In this document: piece after piece, positions 8,475 through 16,448 of the stretch
How the letters are laid out: every line of letters begins with the position of its first letter
Position numbering within the stretch: the stretch's first letter is position 1
Assembly: GCA_016209525.1 (NCBI GenBank)
Contig: JACQWK010000092.1
Span: 1 to 33,614, forward strand
DNA: 33,614 nt
Direction of reading: 5' to 3'
From: Verrucomicrobiota bacterium
GTDB lineage: Bacteria; Verrucomicrobiota; Verrucomicrobiia; Limisphaerales; SIBE01
The notes under the pieces: model-generated
Databases searched by the model: none
Seen by the model: the letters and a program-made list of their open reading frames with translations, nothing else
Told to the model about the DNA's origin: nothing
Translations under genes and position numbers: made by a program

Positions 8475-9344
8475 ATGAACTGGGCACGCGAGCTGGCCTT
8501 CAGCCGGGAACTTCGCAACACTGGCTCGCGGGCTTGGCTTGCTCTGCTGCGTTGCGGCCTCCTGATGCTGGTGGCGTTCTTCCTGGTTGCCTGTGACCGC
8601 CGTTCCTCCGGACCTGCCAACCAGACTGGCACAGCATCGTCCGTCCCAGCGCGTGTCGAACCGGTCCCAATGACCAATATGGTATTGATCAAGGCTGGCA
8701 CTTTCCTTCGCCTGAGGCATCCGGTGACGCTCAGCCGCGATTTTTGGCTCGGCAAATACGAGGTGACGCAACGGCAATTCGAGGAGGTCATGGGAAAGAA
8801 TCCAAGCCACTTCAAAGACGACCCCAATGGTCCGGTGGAGAAGGTCAGTTACTTTGATGCCGTGGCTTATTGCTCGGTCCTCACCAAACTCGAGCGCGAA
8901 TCGGGTCGGCTGCCCGTCGGCTACGAATACCGGCTCCCCACCGAAGCCGAGTGGGAATATGCCTGCCGAGCAGGGACTACTAACTTCTTCAGCTTCGGCG
9001 ATACGGTTACCAACGCAAATCAATACGCTTGGACCTGGGAAAACAGTGAAGACCGGCCCCATCCCGTCGGCCAGAAACTTCCCAATCCCTGGGGATTGCA
9101 CGATATTCACGGCAACGTTTGGGAATGGTGCCTGGACTGGTTTGGGAATTTTCCCGAAGGGCCAGTTCAAGACCCGTCCGGACCACCGGCGGGAAAACTC
9201 AAAGTCTTCCGCGGAGGTGGCTGGAACAACGAAATCAAGTTCGCGCGCTCGGCAAATCGTTTCATGATGGCGCCCTCTAATGGAATCTATTTCGTCGGTT
9301 TCCGCGTCGCGCTTGGCCACACAAGTCCGCCGCGAAATCCTTAG
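8475..9344 (+). CDS. SUMF1/FGE-fold lipoprotein, catalytic cysteines absent
   Basis: From ATG 8475 this is a 289-residue protein. The frame is open back to an ATGA overlap at 8277, but that longer form would place about 100 residues, partly encoded by the hairpin repeat, before the export signal, so I prefer the shorter start. A hydrophobic segment ending in the lipobox FLVAC (cysteine near nt 8590) implies lipidation. The SUMF1 domain is clear: MTNMVLIKAGTF, KYEVTQRQFEEVMGKNPS, RLPTEAEWEYACRAGT, NPWGLHDIHGNVWEWC, FRGGGWNN, VGFRVAL. The C-terminal segment where formylglycine-generating enzymes carry their copper-binding Cys pair reads ARSANRF, without cysteines. It is therefore unlikely to convert sulfatase cysteines. 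More likely it is a ligand-binding or structural envelope protein acting with the upstream ASPIC protein; that link rests on adjacency only. Confidence 0.85.
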   Translation: MNWARELAFSRELRNTGSRAWLALLRCGLLMLVAFFLVACDRRSSGPANQTGTASSVPARVEPVPMTNMVLIKAGTFLRLRHPVTLSRDFWLGKYEVTQRQFEEVMGKNPSHFKDDPNGPVEKVSYFDAVAYCSVLTKLERESGRLPVGYEYRLPTEAEWEYACRAGTTNFFSFGDTVTNANQYAWTWENSEDRPHPVGQKLPNPWGLHDIHGNVWEWCLDWFGNFPEGPVQDPSGPPAGKLKVFRGGGWNNEIKFARSANRFMMAPSNGIYFVGFRVALGHTSPPRNP

Positions 9345-9372
9345 AGCGTGTTTGTTCGACCATTGCAGGTCG

Positions 9373-9518
9373 GTGCATCCCGAAGTTGTCGGTCGTCGTA
9401 GCGCAGCCGTCCTCGGCTGCGAGTTCGAGCGGCGTCTCGCCGCCGGGCCGCGTCCGAGCGGGACGCTCGGCGAACTCGCAGGCGAGACGCCTGCGCTACC
9501 GACAACCGGTGGATGCAC
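9373..9518 (-). repeat. 146-bp palindromic mobile-type repeat, copy 1
   Basis: The element runs from GTGCATCC to GGATGCAC. Inside are subterminal inverted segments (TTGTCGGT...GTAGCGCAG against CTGCGCTACCGACAA) and nested hairpins (GAGCGGCGTCTCGCCGCC, GCGAACTCGCAGGCGAGACG). Its reverse complement matches 23434-23579 at 144 of 146 positions by eye. It encodes no protein and is too short for a transposase, so it looks like a MITE or REPIN mobilised in trans. It occupies the middle of the 9345-9720 gap, and I see nothing else there. Confidence 0.9.
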
Positions 9519-9720
9519 TGGTTCTCGCGCAGAGCGATCCAGAAGGCCATGTAAGCCAGTTAGCCGCCACCGCTCCAAGCGAAATGCCGGTGTCTGGGAT
9601 AATTTCTTGATCCGACTTCGATGCTCTGTCTTCATACAGTTGTGGGGCTCAGAGCAGAAGCACCCGTGACAGAGGGACTACGGACTCTGGTCAAGCCTCC
9701 GACAAATTGGAGAAACCAAC

Positions 9721-10032
9721 ATGAAGAAAGGAAAACGAGTTGTCCGGGTTACGACAAACGCAAACAGGAAACATCGATCGGGCCGTGACCGCACTCGTGG
9801 TGCATCACGGACGTCGAGCATCTCAAGAACCACCAATAGTCAACTGAAGGTCGGCGCCTCACGGATCGTGATTGAAGTCCGTGGCGGCGTTGTTCAGGGA
9901 GTGTTGGCCGACGGCAGGATCGGTGTCGATGTTATTGACTTCGACAACGCCAGGGCTACAAGCATCGAAGTCTGGGATGAGGCGGAAAAGTATCCCGAGG
10001 AAAGCCGCAGAACGTTAATTGGAGTTTATTGA
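9721..10032 (+). CDS. Hypothetical 103-residue protein
   Basis: A GGAG lies 8 nt before the ATG, so this start is well supported. The N-terminal 45 residues are basic and Ser/Thr/Arg-rich (KHRSGRDRTRGASRTSS), likely disordered or nucleic-acid-contacting. The rest resembles a small beta-rich module with RIVIEVRGGVVQGVLADG followed by VDVIDFDNA. Short proteins with a VVxGGxVQxVxxDG motif occur on plasmids, phages and islands without assigned function; this comparison is from memory. It lies just upstream of the restriction-modification remnants and just downstream of a palindromic element, so it may belong to the same acquired segment. The local base composition looks somewhat less GC-rich than the flanks. 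Confidence 0.65.
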   Translation: MKKGKRVVRVTTNANRKHRSGRDRTRGASRTSSISRTTNSQLKVGASRIVIEVRGGVVQGVLADGRIGVDVIDFDNARATSIEVWDEAEKYPEESRRTLIGVY

Positions 10033-10092
10033 AACGCGAAGAATCACGCTCCCGATGCGGCGTCGAAGGTAAGAAATTTATACCATGCGTAG

Positions 10093-10425
10093 TGTCACGA
10101 TGTCGGCGGACGTGGCGGCTTCGTACAAGAGCTCATCCCAAAAGGCGCGATTCTTCACTACGAACCATCAACATGGACCGCAAGGAACCTACTGCTGGTG
10201 CCCCATTATGCGTATTCCATCTCAGTGATTCAGAAGCGAAAACCTTTGGGCGCTTCCGCCCGCCGCGCCGGCTGGGTTGGATGCAACATCTTACTCGGGA
10301 ACATCCCACGCGCGGCGAAGATTGCAGTCGTCGTCGAAGGTGCGTTCTTGAATCCGTGCTCCTCGCGCCGATCACTTCATCACGGGAAAGCCTTGAAGTT
10401 TTATGACCTTGGGATTCGCCAGTGA
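10093..10425 (+). pseudogene. Remnant of a DpnI/Dam-replacing-type restriction endonuclease
   Basis: The frame that opens after TAG at 10090-10092 and closes with TGA at 10423-10425 reads through ILHYEPSTWTARNLLLVP, HYAYSISVIQKRKPL and GASARRAGWVGCNILLGNIP. The block KRKPL-x-x-x-ARRAGWVGCNILL-x-x-IP is the segment I associate with the Dam-replacing/DpnI family (DRP), joining the PD-(D/E)XK domain to a C-terminal winged helix that reads methylated DNA. The catalytic N-terminal domain is missing upstream. After VVVEGAFLNP the usual C-terminal region is replaced by a short unrelated tail (HHGKALKFYDLGIRQ). There is no plausible start in the early part of the frame. It is therefore a decayed internal fragment, almost certainly inactive. 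It abuts a methyltransferase fragment, consistent with a lost restriction-modification pair. Identification rests on motif recall. Confidence 0.65.
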
Positions 10426-10661
10426 GACGAATCCTCGCCGGGCGCACGATTCGTGATGAAATTTACGCCCTGATCGAGCGATGCTCGCCGGGACCCTACC
10501 TCGAATTATTCGCGCGATTCTCCCGTGGAGGCTGGGTTCAATGGGGGAACGAGGACGTCGAGGAGAACGCTTCCATAGGCGTGGCGCGGCGCAAAGGACA
10601 CCTTGATCCTCAAATGAGGCTCTTTGAAAGTCCCAGAGGTTACGCTGGAAAGACGGGTTAG
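10422..10661 (+). pseudogene. C-terminal remnant of an MT-A70-type adenine methyltransferase
   Basis: The 79-residue frame contains IRDEIYALIERCSPGPYLEL followed by FARFSRGGWVQWGNE. This is the characteristic end of MT-A70-family N6-adenine methyltransferases (pattern I..CSPGPYLELFAR...GW..WGN). The SAM-binding and DPPW catalytic motifs, which should lie about 120 or more residues upstream, are absent. Upstream sequence instead encodes the restriction-enzyme fragment, with which this frame overlaps by 4 nt. The frame runs on about 30 residues past the family's normal end (after WGNED), consistent with loss of the original stop. It is a non-functional leftover of a modification gene, and the junction suggests a deletion between the two genes. 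Confidence 0.7.
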
Positions 10662-10674
10662 GCTCGCCGCAGCT

Positions 10675-12783
10675 TCACCCCTCACCTCGAGCATCCCCCT
10701 CCCCTGTTGCCGGCGGCTTCGGCAGCAAACGTGCGATCACGGCCATCAACCCGCCCACCACAAGAACCAGGACACCCCAGAAAATCCAGCCGCGCACGCC
10801 GGTCAGCGGCCCGCCTTCGGCCCAGCCCTCCTTCCGCAGTGTTTCTTCCGTGCCCAGGGCGGCAAGAGCCTTGTCGGAAGCGAGCAGTTTGTGCGCAACC
10901 AAACTCAGATCATAACGCGGCATCATCGCAGATGGATTGCCGTAATAGAGCGCCGGCGCTTCGGCCGCCTTGAAGAGGAGCCGCGTCACGGAGAGGAACA
11001 GCCGGAAGTTCTCGAGTTCGAGCGGCGGGTTGTCTCCGTTGTCCGTCTCCAGGAAAAGTATGTCCGATCGCGGACGCGCGTGAAGGGTGACGATGAAGGA
11101 AAGCTCCTTCGAGTCCGTCGTGCGGCTCCAGTCGGCGTTGCCCAGCTCGCGCGCGAACTTGCCGCCGCGACCGTCGGCCACTTCCTCCCAGAGCCGGATG
11201 TGTCGCTGAAAGAGAGGCGTGCGCGCCCGGCATTCCAGGCGGGTCAAGGGGAGGTTCGGCTGCGCCAAGGTCAGTTTCCAGCGCGACAGCCGAGGTTGCT
11301 TCGGATCGTTCGACGGGGCGGCGTTTGGCGTGAGCGCACGCGTGATCGACGTGCGCTGGATCAGATATGGAACTTGCTTGCCATCCCGCACGAGGCGCAA
11401 ATCGGCCAAATCGTCGCGAGCGCGGGAGAGCGCTTCGAGGTCAAGTTCGAGCAGTTGCGGGCCGGGCTTCGCGATTTGGACCGACTTGCGGAAACGCCAA
11501 GGGTTCGTGTCGAGGGCCGCGCCGAAGTCGGCCAACCCGGCCAGGGTTTCGGAGGGACGGAAGCGCGGGTTGGGCTCCAGAACACCTGGGACCAGCATCG
11601 CGCCCGAAGTTCTCTTCAACTGCTCGGCTAAGGGAGCAAGATCGTAGCGCGGCGCAGGACATTGACGATTTCCGACATACAGGAAATGCGTCCCACTTTC
11701 GCGCGCCTGGAACATCGCGAAAACAGGGCGGCGGGTGACGCGAAGGGCTGGAAGGGTCAGCGGCGGGCTGTCGAAGTTTCGAATCACGACGATGAGTTCG
11801 CCGGAGAATACCTGGCGTTCAACCGCCAGGGTCAGTTTTCGCGCAGCCGTGCTCGCGCCTAGGTTGATCGAGTAGATCGTGCCACGCATCACTTCGATCT
11901 CGCGGATCTCGTCCCCTGTGACCTCTGGCACGCGCACCACAACTTCGCGTTGGAACAACCCTTCAGGGGTGTCGAACTCCAAGGCGGCGACGGTCAGATT
12001 CGCAGCGCCGAGATCGAGCACCAGACGCGTTTCACCGTCTGCGTCTTCACGGGACTTGATGGCGGCCGGGACGAGTTCTTTGGGTGGATCCACGGACTTC
12101 GCTGTGAGCGCGCGCGCACCGGTGAAGGCAACCGGCCGTGAGCGCTGGTCGTCGAGCGTCAAGCGCAGCCATGGCCGTGGGCCGGCCGGCAGGCGGATCG
12201 TGAGTTCACTCACACCGGCCTGCCGGAACACCGGCACGCCTTCGGCCAGCAGAGTAAAGTTTTGTCCATCTTGCGAGCCTTCCACGCGCACAGCCTTGAT
12301 GAAATCCCGGTCGGGCGATTCCAGCGCCAACGCGTCAATTGCGGAGGCGACGCCCGTCTCAATGAGAAGCGTGGTGGTCCCTGGCCGCAGCGTGGATTGA
12401 ATCGATTTCACTGGTTGGACGGCAGGGACTTCCGGGGCAGTTCGTTCGATGAACACGGCCATCTCATTTCCGGCGGGATCGGCGATGCGCAGGTCGTCCA
12501 GTCCCGGTCGCAAAGCGTCAAGCGTCGCCGCGGGCAAGGCAAGCTTCACGAGGCCCGGCGTAACAACATCGAACGCCTGACGCTGCTGCCACTCGCTAAA
12601 CGGCGCCGCGAGCGATCGGCTGCCAGCCAGAGAAATGAATAGGATGAGCAGAATAAGGTTCGGGGCGCGGACAGTCGTGTCCGCACGATTCAACGCTGTG
12701 CCCTGGCGCTTCGTCTCTCGCGGACAGGGCTGTCCGCGCCCGGCGGTTGGACATATTCGGCGCCGATCATCGTCCACATTCAT
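10675..12783 (-). CDS. DUF3999 family envelope protein
   Basis: From ATG at 12783 (10 nt after the DUF2339 stop) the protein has 702 residues. The longest frame starts at 12840 inside the upstream gene and is less likely. An export signal sits unusually far in (NLILLILFISLAGSRSLAA), after about 40 residues partly encoded by the hairpin repeat at 12663-12741. The body begins FSEWQQRQAFDVVTPGLVKL and contains beta-rich segments typical of DUF3999, such as LRPGLDDLRIADPAGNEMAV and DDLADLRLVRDGKQVPYLI. A single C-terminal membrane helix (GWIFWGVLVLVVGGLMAVIA) is followed by a short cytoplasmic tail. DUF3999 genes typically sit next to DUF2339 genes, as here, suggesting a shared envelope complex of unknown role. 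No catalytic motif is recognisable. Confidence 0.8.
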   Translation of the reverse strand: MNVDDDRRRICPTAGRGQPCPRETKRQGTALNRADTTVRAPNLILLILFISLAGSRSLAAPFSEWQQRQAFDVVTPGLVKLALPAATLDALRPGLDDLRIADPAGNEMAVFIERTAPEVPAVQPVKSIQSTLRPGTTTLLIETGVASAIDALALESPDRDFIKAVRVEGSQDGQNFTLLAEGVPVFRQAGVSELTIRLPAGPRPWLRLTLDDQRSRPVAFTGARALTAKSVDPPKELVPAAIKSREDADGETRLVLDLGAANLTVAALEFDTPEGLFQREVVVRVPEVTGDEIREIEVMRGTIYSINLGASTAARKLTLAVERQVFSGELIVVIRNFDSPPLTLPALRVTRRPVFAMFQARESGTHFLYVGNRQCPAPRYDLAPLAEQLKRTSGAMLVPGVLEPNPRFRPSETLAGLADFGAALDTNPWRFRKSVQIAKPGPQLLELDLEALSRARDDLADLRLVRDGKQVPYLIQRTSITRALTPNAAPSNDPKQPRLSRWKLTLAQPNLPLTRLECRARTPLFQRHIRLWEEVADGRGGKFARELGNADWSRTTDSKELSFIVTLHARPRSDILFLETDNGDNPPLELENFRLFLSVTRLLFKAAEAPALYYGNPSAMMPRYDLSLVAHKLLASDKALAALGTEETLRKEGWAEGGPLTGVRGWIFWGVLVLVVGGLMAVIARLLPKPPATGEGDARGEG
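12663..12741. repeat. Hairpin repeat inside the 5' part of the DUF3999 gene
   Basis: GGGCGCGGACAG (12663-12674) is perfectly inverted as CTGTCCGCGCCC (12730-12741), with inner copies GTGTCCGC and GCGGACAG. It separates the apparent start codon from the signal peptide of the DUF3999 protein while keeping the frame open. Confidence 0.8.
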
Positions 12784-12793
12784 GCGCAAGATC

Positions 12794-15700
12794 TTAAGGG
12801 CCGGCCGGCGGCACAGTTTTGCTTTCATCAGCCTGTGCAACGCTCGCGGTGAAGCGTTGGTAAAGGAACGACGCGACGATGGCGATCACGGCAACGCCGA
12901 TGAGCGCGCCGATTCTGTAGAGCTGCGCCAATTTGGCGAGATCGTGGAAGAACAGCTTCAAAACCGTGACGCCCAAAAGCCCGAGGGCCGCGTAGCGCGC
13001 TGCGGCGATTTCTCTGATCAGCCCGACGACCAGCAGCACGAGCGCGAAGAGCGCCCAGGCGATGCTGTAAGTCATGTCGCGCCCGAAATTGCCCGAGAAT
13101 TTGAAGGTGAGCGTCTTGGCGCCCGGCTCGGTGAAAAAGTCGGCGATCTGTATGTTGACCAATAGGAACGCGAGCATCGCGCCGAGGGTGCAGAGCAGCG
13201 CAGGAGCGTTCACAGTCAGCACGCGGTCCCGGGGAGGGGCGAGCAGGCGCGCGCCGGCGAACAGGCTGACCGTCACGAGACCGTAGGTGTAAAGATACCA
13301 GTTGAGGATCGGCGTCTCGCTGTGCGCATGATAGCTGAGCACTGCTGGATTCAACGATAGCCGGACAAATGCGATGGCCAGGAGCGCGACGCCAGTCAAG
13401 CGCAATCCCGGATGCGGCAGCCGGTGGAAAAGCCAGCACAAGGCCGCGCCTTCAAGCCCCCAGGCCACGGTCAGCCATTGGCGGTCAAACTGGAGCGGAA
13501 AAATCAGCGTGATGAAGAACAACCCGACCCCGCCGAACAGCGCAAGTTGGGTCCTTCGCACGGGTGAATCCGTAGCCATCAATTTCAGAATCGCCAACAG
13601 ACTGACCAAGGCTGGAATTGCAAACACGGCCCCCAGCAAGCCCATGACGTGATTTGGCCAGGCGGCCTTCACCAAGCGATGCACGAGGAAGAATTGCGCC
13701 GGCCCAGCCAGCGCCGCCGCGATCCAGGGGCCTGTGCTTTCCGCAAAGCGCCGCGAGAAACCGAAGGGAAACACGGCGAACAGGGCGAAGAACGCCAGAT
13801 ACCACAACAGCGGCGTCAGCGGGGCGCCGGCGTCGAAGAGGCGCAAGTGCCAGGCGTACTCCAGCGCCGCCACGCAACCGAGCCCGATGACCGGCAGCCA
13901 CTCAAATCGAAACAGACAAGTCACACCCAGCAACATCCCGACGAGCAACAACGCCAAGCCAAAGACAGGCGATGGGTTCGTCAGCGGCAAACGTCCGGTC
14001 AGGATCACGAGCAGCGCGAACGGCAGCACAATGGCGAACGCAGGAATATGGGCAGCCAGCTCGGCGTCCGGCGAAATCGATGGAGCCGCTTCCGGACTCG
14101 GCAACGGCCGTTTGCGCTGAAGCCACACTCCAACGGCAGTGAAAAAGACCGCGCACGCGCCGAGGACGATGAGGAGCAGCGGCAAGCCGGTCAGTTCAGC
14201 GGGTATCTTGAACAAGACTCCGGCGGCAGCAGCGAGCGTGAGCGCGAGGACGGCCATGACCGGCACAGCGGAGGCTGCCAGTGCCGCGAGTGCCACCGCC
14301 AAAATGTCCACCAACAAGATCACCGGCCAAACGAGCACGGTCAGCTCTGTGAATTTGAAGATAGGGATCAGCAGGACCAGGAGCGCCAAGGGCGCGAACA
14401 ACAGCGTCCACTTGGGAGGAGCGCCCTGCACGCCGTCCAGACGCAGCAGCGCCAGCGGAACCACGGAATGAAACGCCGCAAACACAAGAGTGAAAACCAG
14501 CGCAGCGGGCAGCAGTTCGTTGGATACTCGCGTGCTCAGCCAGACCCCCAGCAAGAGAAACATCGCCGCGCCCGACAACGGTTGGGCAGCGCCGAGCCGG
14601 CGATCCATCCGTGTCAGCAGAAAAACCGCGGCATCGACTCCGAACGCAAAACCAAACATCAACCACGGCCGGGCTCCCAGCGATTCGAAGCCGATGAAAT
14701 AGAACGTAAACGCGAAAGCGACAGCGGCCAGGGCAAGTGACGAGCCGCTGACGAAATGCTCCTCCCCCTCGCCGCGCCGCGCCCAGCGCGTGGCGCCGAG
14801 CCAAAGCGCGTTGAATCCGAGCAACACCGCCAACGGGATGAAGACCTTATTTCCAAGAAAATATTCCTCCCGTACGAAAAACTGCGCCGCCCAGCCGATC
14901 TGCATCAAGATGGTTCCCGCGGCAGCCAGAGGCGCGAGGTAAAACCATCGACGATGCAACGCTGCCGCCAGCAAGCCGGCGTCGAGCAGCGCGATGTAGC
15001 TGAACAGGGCGACAGGAGCGTCCTGGCCGGTCGAGAGCAGGATCGGCGTCAGGAATCCTCCCAGCATGCCGAGCAGTGCGACCACCTGTGCCGGAAAGCG
15101 CACGGCCAGGATGAACGCCGCCGCGGTGATGAGCGCCATCAAGGCAAACGTCGGCGTTGGGCCAAAGAACGGGAAGTGATAAACAGCCCGGCAGGCAAAC
15201 GTGACGGCGTAGAGACTCACGACGCCGGTGGCGCAGAGGGTGTGCGACGTTATGGTGTAGGCTTTCTGCCGCATCATCACGCCCCCAACCACGAGTCCTA
15301 TGCCGGCCAAGAATCCAAGAGCGACCTGCACCTCCGGAGGAATGAGGTTGTGGTCAAAGGAATATTTCACGAAGTAAGCCACGCCGAGGAACAGCGCGAA
15401 CCCGCCGATCCAGGCGAACAGCTTGGCCCCCATGAACTGCTCCCAGTTCAAAGTGCCTTTGAGTTTCGCCAAACTGAACGCCGGCTCCGGGAGAGGGCTT
15501 GGCTCGATCCGGGGAGGACTCGGTTTGGGCGGCTCACTCGCCGGAGGACTTTCAGCAAGGACAGGCGGCGGCCCTAAGATCGGCTCGATCGTTGGCGTAT
15601 CCGGAGCGGGCGTTTGAGTCGAACGGTCGAGATCCCGGTCTTGTGCCTCAAGCAATGTCGCTGCCAGCGATCTTGCCGCCGGAGCAGCCGCAGGCATCGG

Positions 15701-15928
15701 TCCGGCAGTGGGCGCAGGAGCAGCCGGCGCTTCGTGAGGCCCCGTTGGAGGAGGTTGCCTGAGCTGGTCTCTCTGTAAACGGGCGAGTTCGGATTCAAGT
15801 CCCCTGATCCGTGCGGTCAGGCGTTCGATGTCTTGAGCGGCGCGGCCGGAACGAACCATCGCCACGACAGGGAGAACAAAAATGACGACGAACAGCCCAA
15901 GGAGGATCAGAACGATGATAGGTTCCAT
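12794..15928 (-). CDS. DUF2339 polytopic membrane protein
   Basis: This 1044-residue protein has one N-terminal membrane helix (PIIVLILLGLFVVIFVLPVV), a short coiled coil (about 30-57, DIERLTARIRGLESELARLQ) and a Pro/Ala-rich linker (about 58-150). Then comes the DUF2339 signature WEQFMGAKLFAWIGGFALFL and GVAYFVKYSFDHNLIPPEVQ. The rest is a long series of hydrophobic helices, by eye twenty or more, to the C-terminus. It shows no enzyme motif. DUF2339 proteins are widespread giant membrane proteins of unknown function, often linked to the cell envelope and frequently encoded with DUF3999, which follows directly on this strand. The gene starts at an ATG with a modest GAAG upstream. The long opposite-strand frames within it are shadows. 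Confidence 0.9.
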   Translation of the reverse strand: MEPIIVLILLGLFVVIFVLPVVAMVRSGRAAQDIERLTARIRGLESELARLQRDQLRQPPPTGPHEAPAAPAPTAGPMPAAAPAARSLAATLLEAQDRDLDRSTQTPAPDTPTIEPILGPPPVLAESPPASEPPKPSPPRIEPSPLPEPAFSLAKLKGTLNWEQFMGAKLFAWIGGFALFLGVAYFVKYSFDHNLIPPEVQVALGFLAGIGLVVGGVMMRQKAYTITSHTLCATGVVSLYAVTFACRAVYHFPFFGPTPTFALMALITAAAFILAVRFPAQVVALLGMLGGFLTPILLSTGQDAPVALFSYIALLDAGLLAAALHRRWFYLAPLAAAGTILMQIGWAAQFFVREEYFLGNKVFIPLAVLLGFNALWLGATRWARRGEGEEHFVSGSSLALAAVAFAFTFYFIGFESLGARPWLMFGFAFGVDAAVFLLTRMDRRLGAAQPLSGAAMFLLLGVWLSTRVSNELLPAALVFTLVFAAFHSVVPLALLRLDGVQGAPPKWTLLFAPLALLVLLIPIFKFTELTVLVWPVILLVDILAVALAALAASAVPVMAVLALTLAAAAGVLFKIPAELTGLPLLLIVLGACAVFFTAVGVWLQRKRPLPSPEAAPSISPDAELAAHIPAFAIVLPFALLVILTGRLPLTNPSPVFGLALLLVGMLLGVTCLFRFEWLPVIGLGCVAALEYAWHLRLFDAGAPLTPLLWYLAFFALFAVFPFGFSRRFAESTGPWIAAALAGPAQFFLVHRLVKAAWPNHVMGLLGAVFAIPALVSLLAILKLMATDSPVRRTQLALFGGVGLFFITLIFPLQFDRQWLTVAWGLEGAALCWLFHRLPHPGLRLTGVALLAIAFVRLSLNPAVLSYHAHSETPILNWYLYTYGLVTVSLFAGARLLAPPRDRVLTVNAPALLCTLGAMLAFLLVNIQIADFFTEPGAKTLTFKFSGNFGRDMTYSIAWALFALVLLVVGLIREIAAARYAALGLLGVTVLKLFFHDLAKLAQLYRIGALIGVAVIAIVASFLYQRFTASVAQADESKTVPPAGP

Positions 15929-16240
15929 GAGTGTTCTTCAACGAAAACTCACCGGCTCGACTGTGTTGGTTAGACTAGCGCGCCGATTCGGGAAGGGAAA
16001 TGCAAAACGCGAGGTCACCGGTCTTGGTCAAACCCAGACCGGCTTCTTCGCAGTGGAGATTTTGATTCTTCGCTGTTTTCAGTGGCTGGCCTCCTCGGTT
16101 GTCTTCAGGTCCACCCGTTGGCGGCAAGCCCCTTTCTCCCACCCTGGCCCTCCCCAGGGAGAGGCAATCATTTCCACCGGCTTGGGCTAATCCGCGATCG
16201 CTGAACATTTCCACGCACGCCAAACGATTCTCCCTCTCCC

Positions 16241-16448
16241 CTAGCCTGACTATTTCACACGCGATGTGAGGTAGCAGACGCCTCGCCGAGGCGTCCCCGC
16301 GCCGTGCAGGCGCGGAACTCTTTTGAAAGGTTGCGACCACGTTTGCACGCTCACTTCAGGCTGTTCCGCCGCTGCACGCGGCGGCGACGGCGCAGGCGCG
16401 CCGTCCCTACCTTCAAAAAACGGATGCAGCAACCGAAAGTGTGAAATA
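16241..16448. repeat. About 200-bp element with TATTTCACAC terminal inverted repeats
   Basis: TATTTCACAC at 16251-16260 is inverted as GTGTGAAATA at 16439-16448. Between them are several hairpins (GACGCCTCGCCGAGGCGTC, GCCGCTGCACGCGGCGGC, GGCGCAGGCGCGCC). The outer motif CTAGCCTGACTATTTCACAC (16241-16260) recurs at 17732-17751 with 18 of 20 matches. The right end overlaps the last codons of the PDZ gene. It fills much of 15929-16412. The rest of that gap holds only another CTCCCAC/GGGAGAGG-type repeat near 16135-16165. Confidence 0.7.

Noticed and set aside
8475-9344. Active formylglycine-generating enzyme for sulfatases
   Set aside because: The C-terminal cysteine pair is absent (ARSANRF), and no sulfatase gene is present in the window.
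10029-10406. 125-codon frame overlapping the restriction-enzyme remnant
   Set aside because: It starts with TTG in the stop of the previous gene and its Arg-rich translation lacks motifs, whereas another frame shows the DRP signature.
9345-10670. Complete genomic island or prophage
   Set aside because: No integrase, attachment-site repeats flanking a tRNA, or phage genes were seen; only a palindromic element, one small gene and two remnants.
10624-11631. 335-codon plus-strand frame
   Set aside because: It is antisense to the DUF3999 gene and has no recognisable domain; only its first few codons reach the methyltransferase remnant.
13649-14740. 363-codon plus-strand frame inside the DUF2339 gene
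   Set aside because: The translation is Gln/Arg/Glu-rich without hydrophobic core; it is the complement of a membrane protein's codons.
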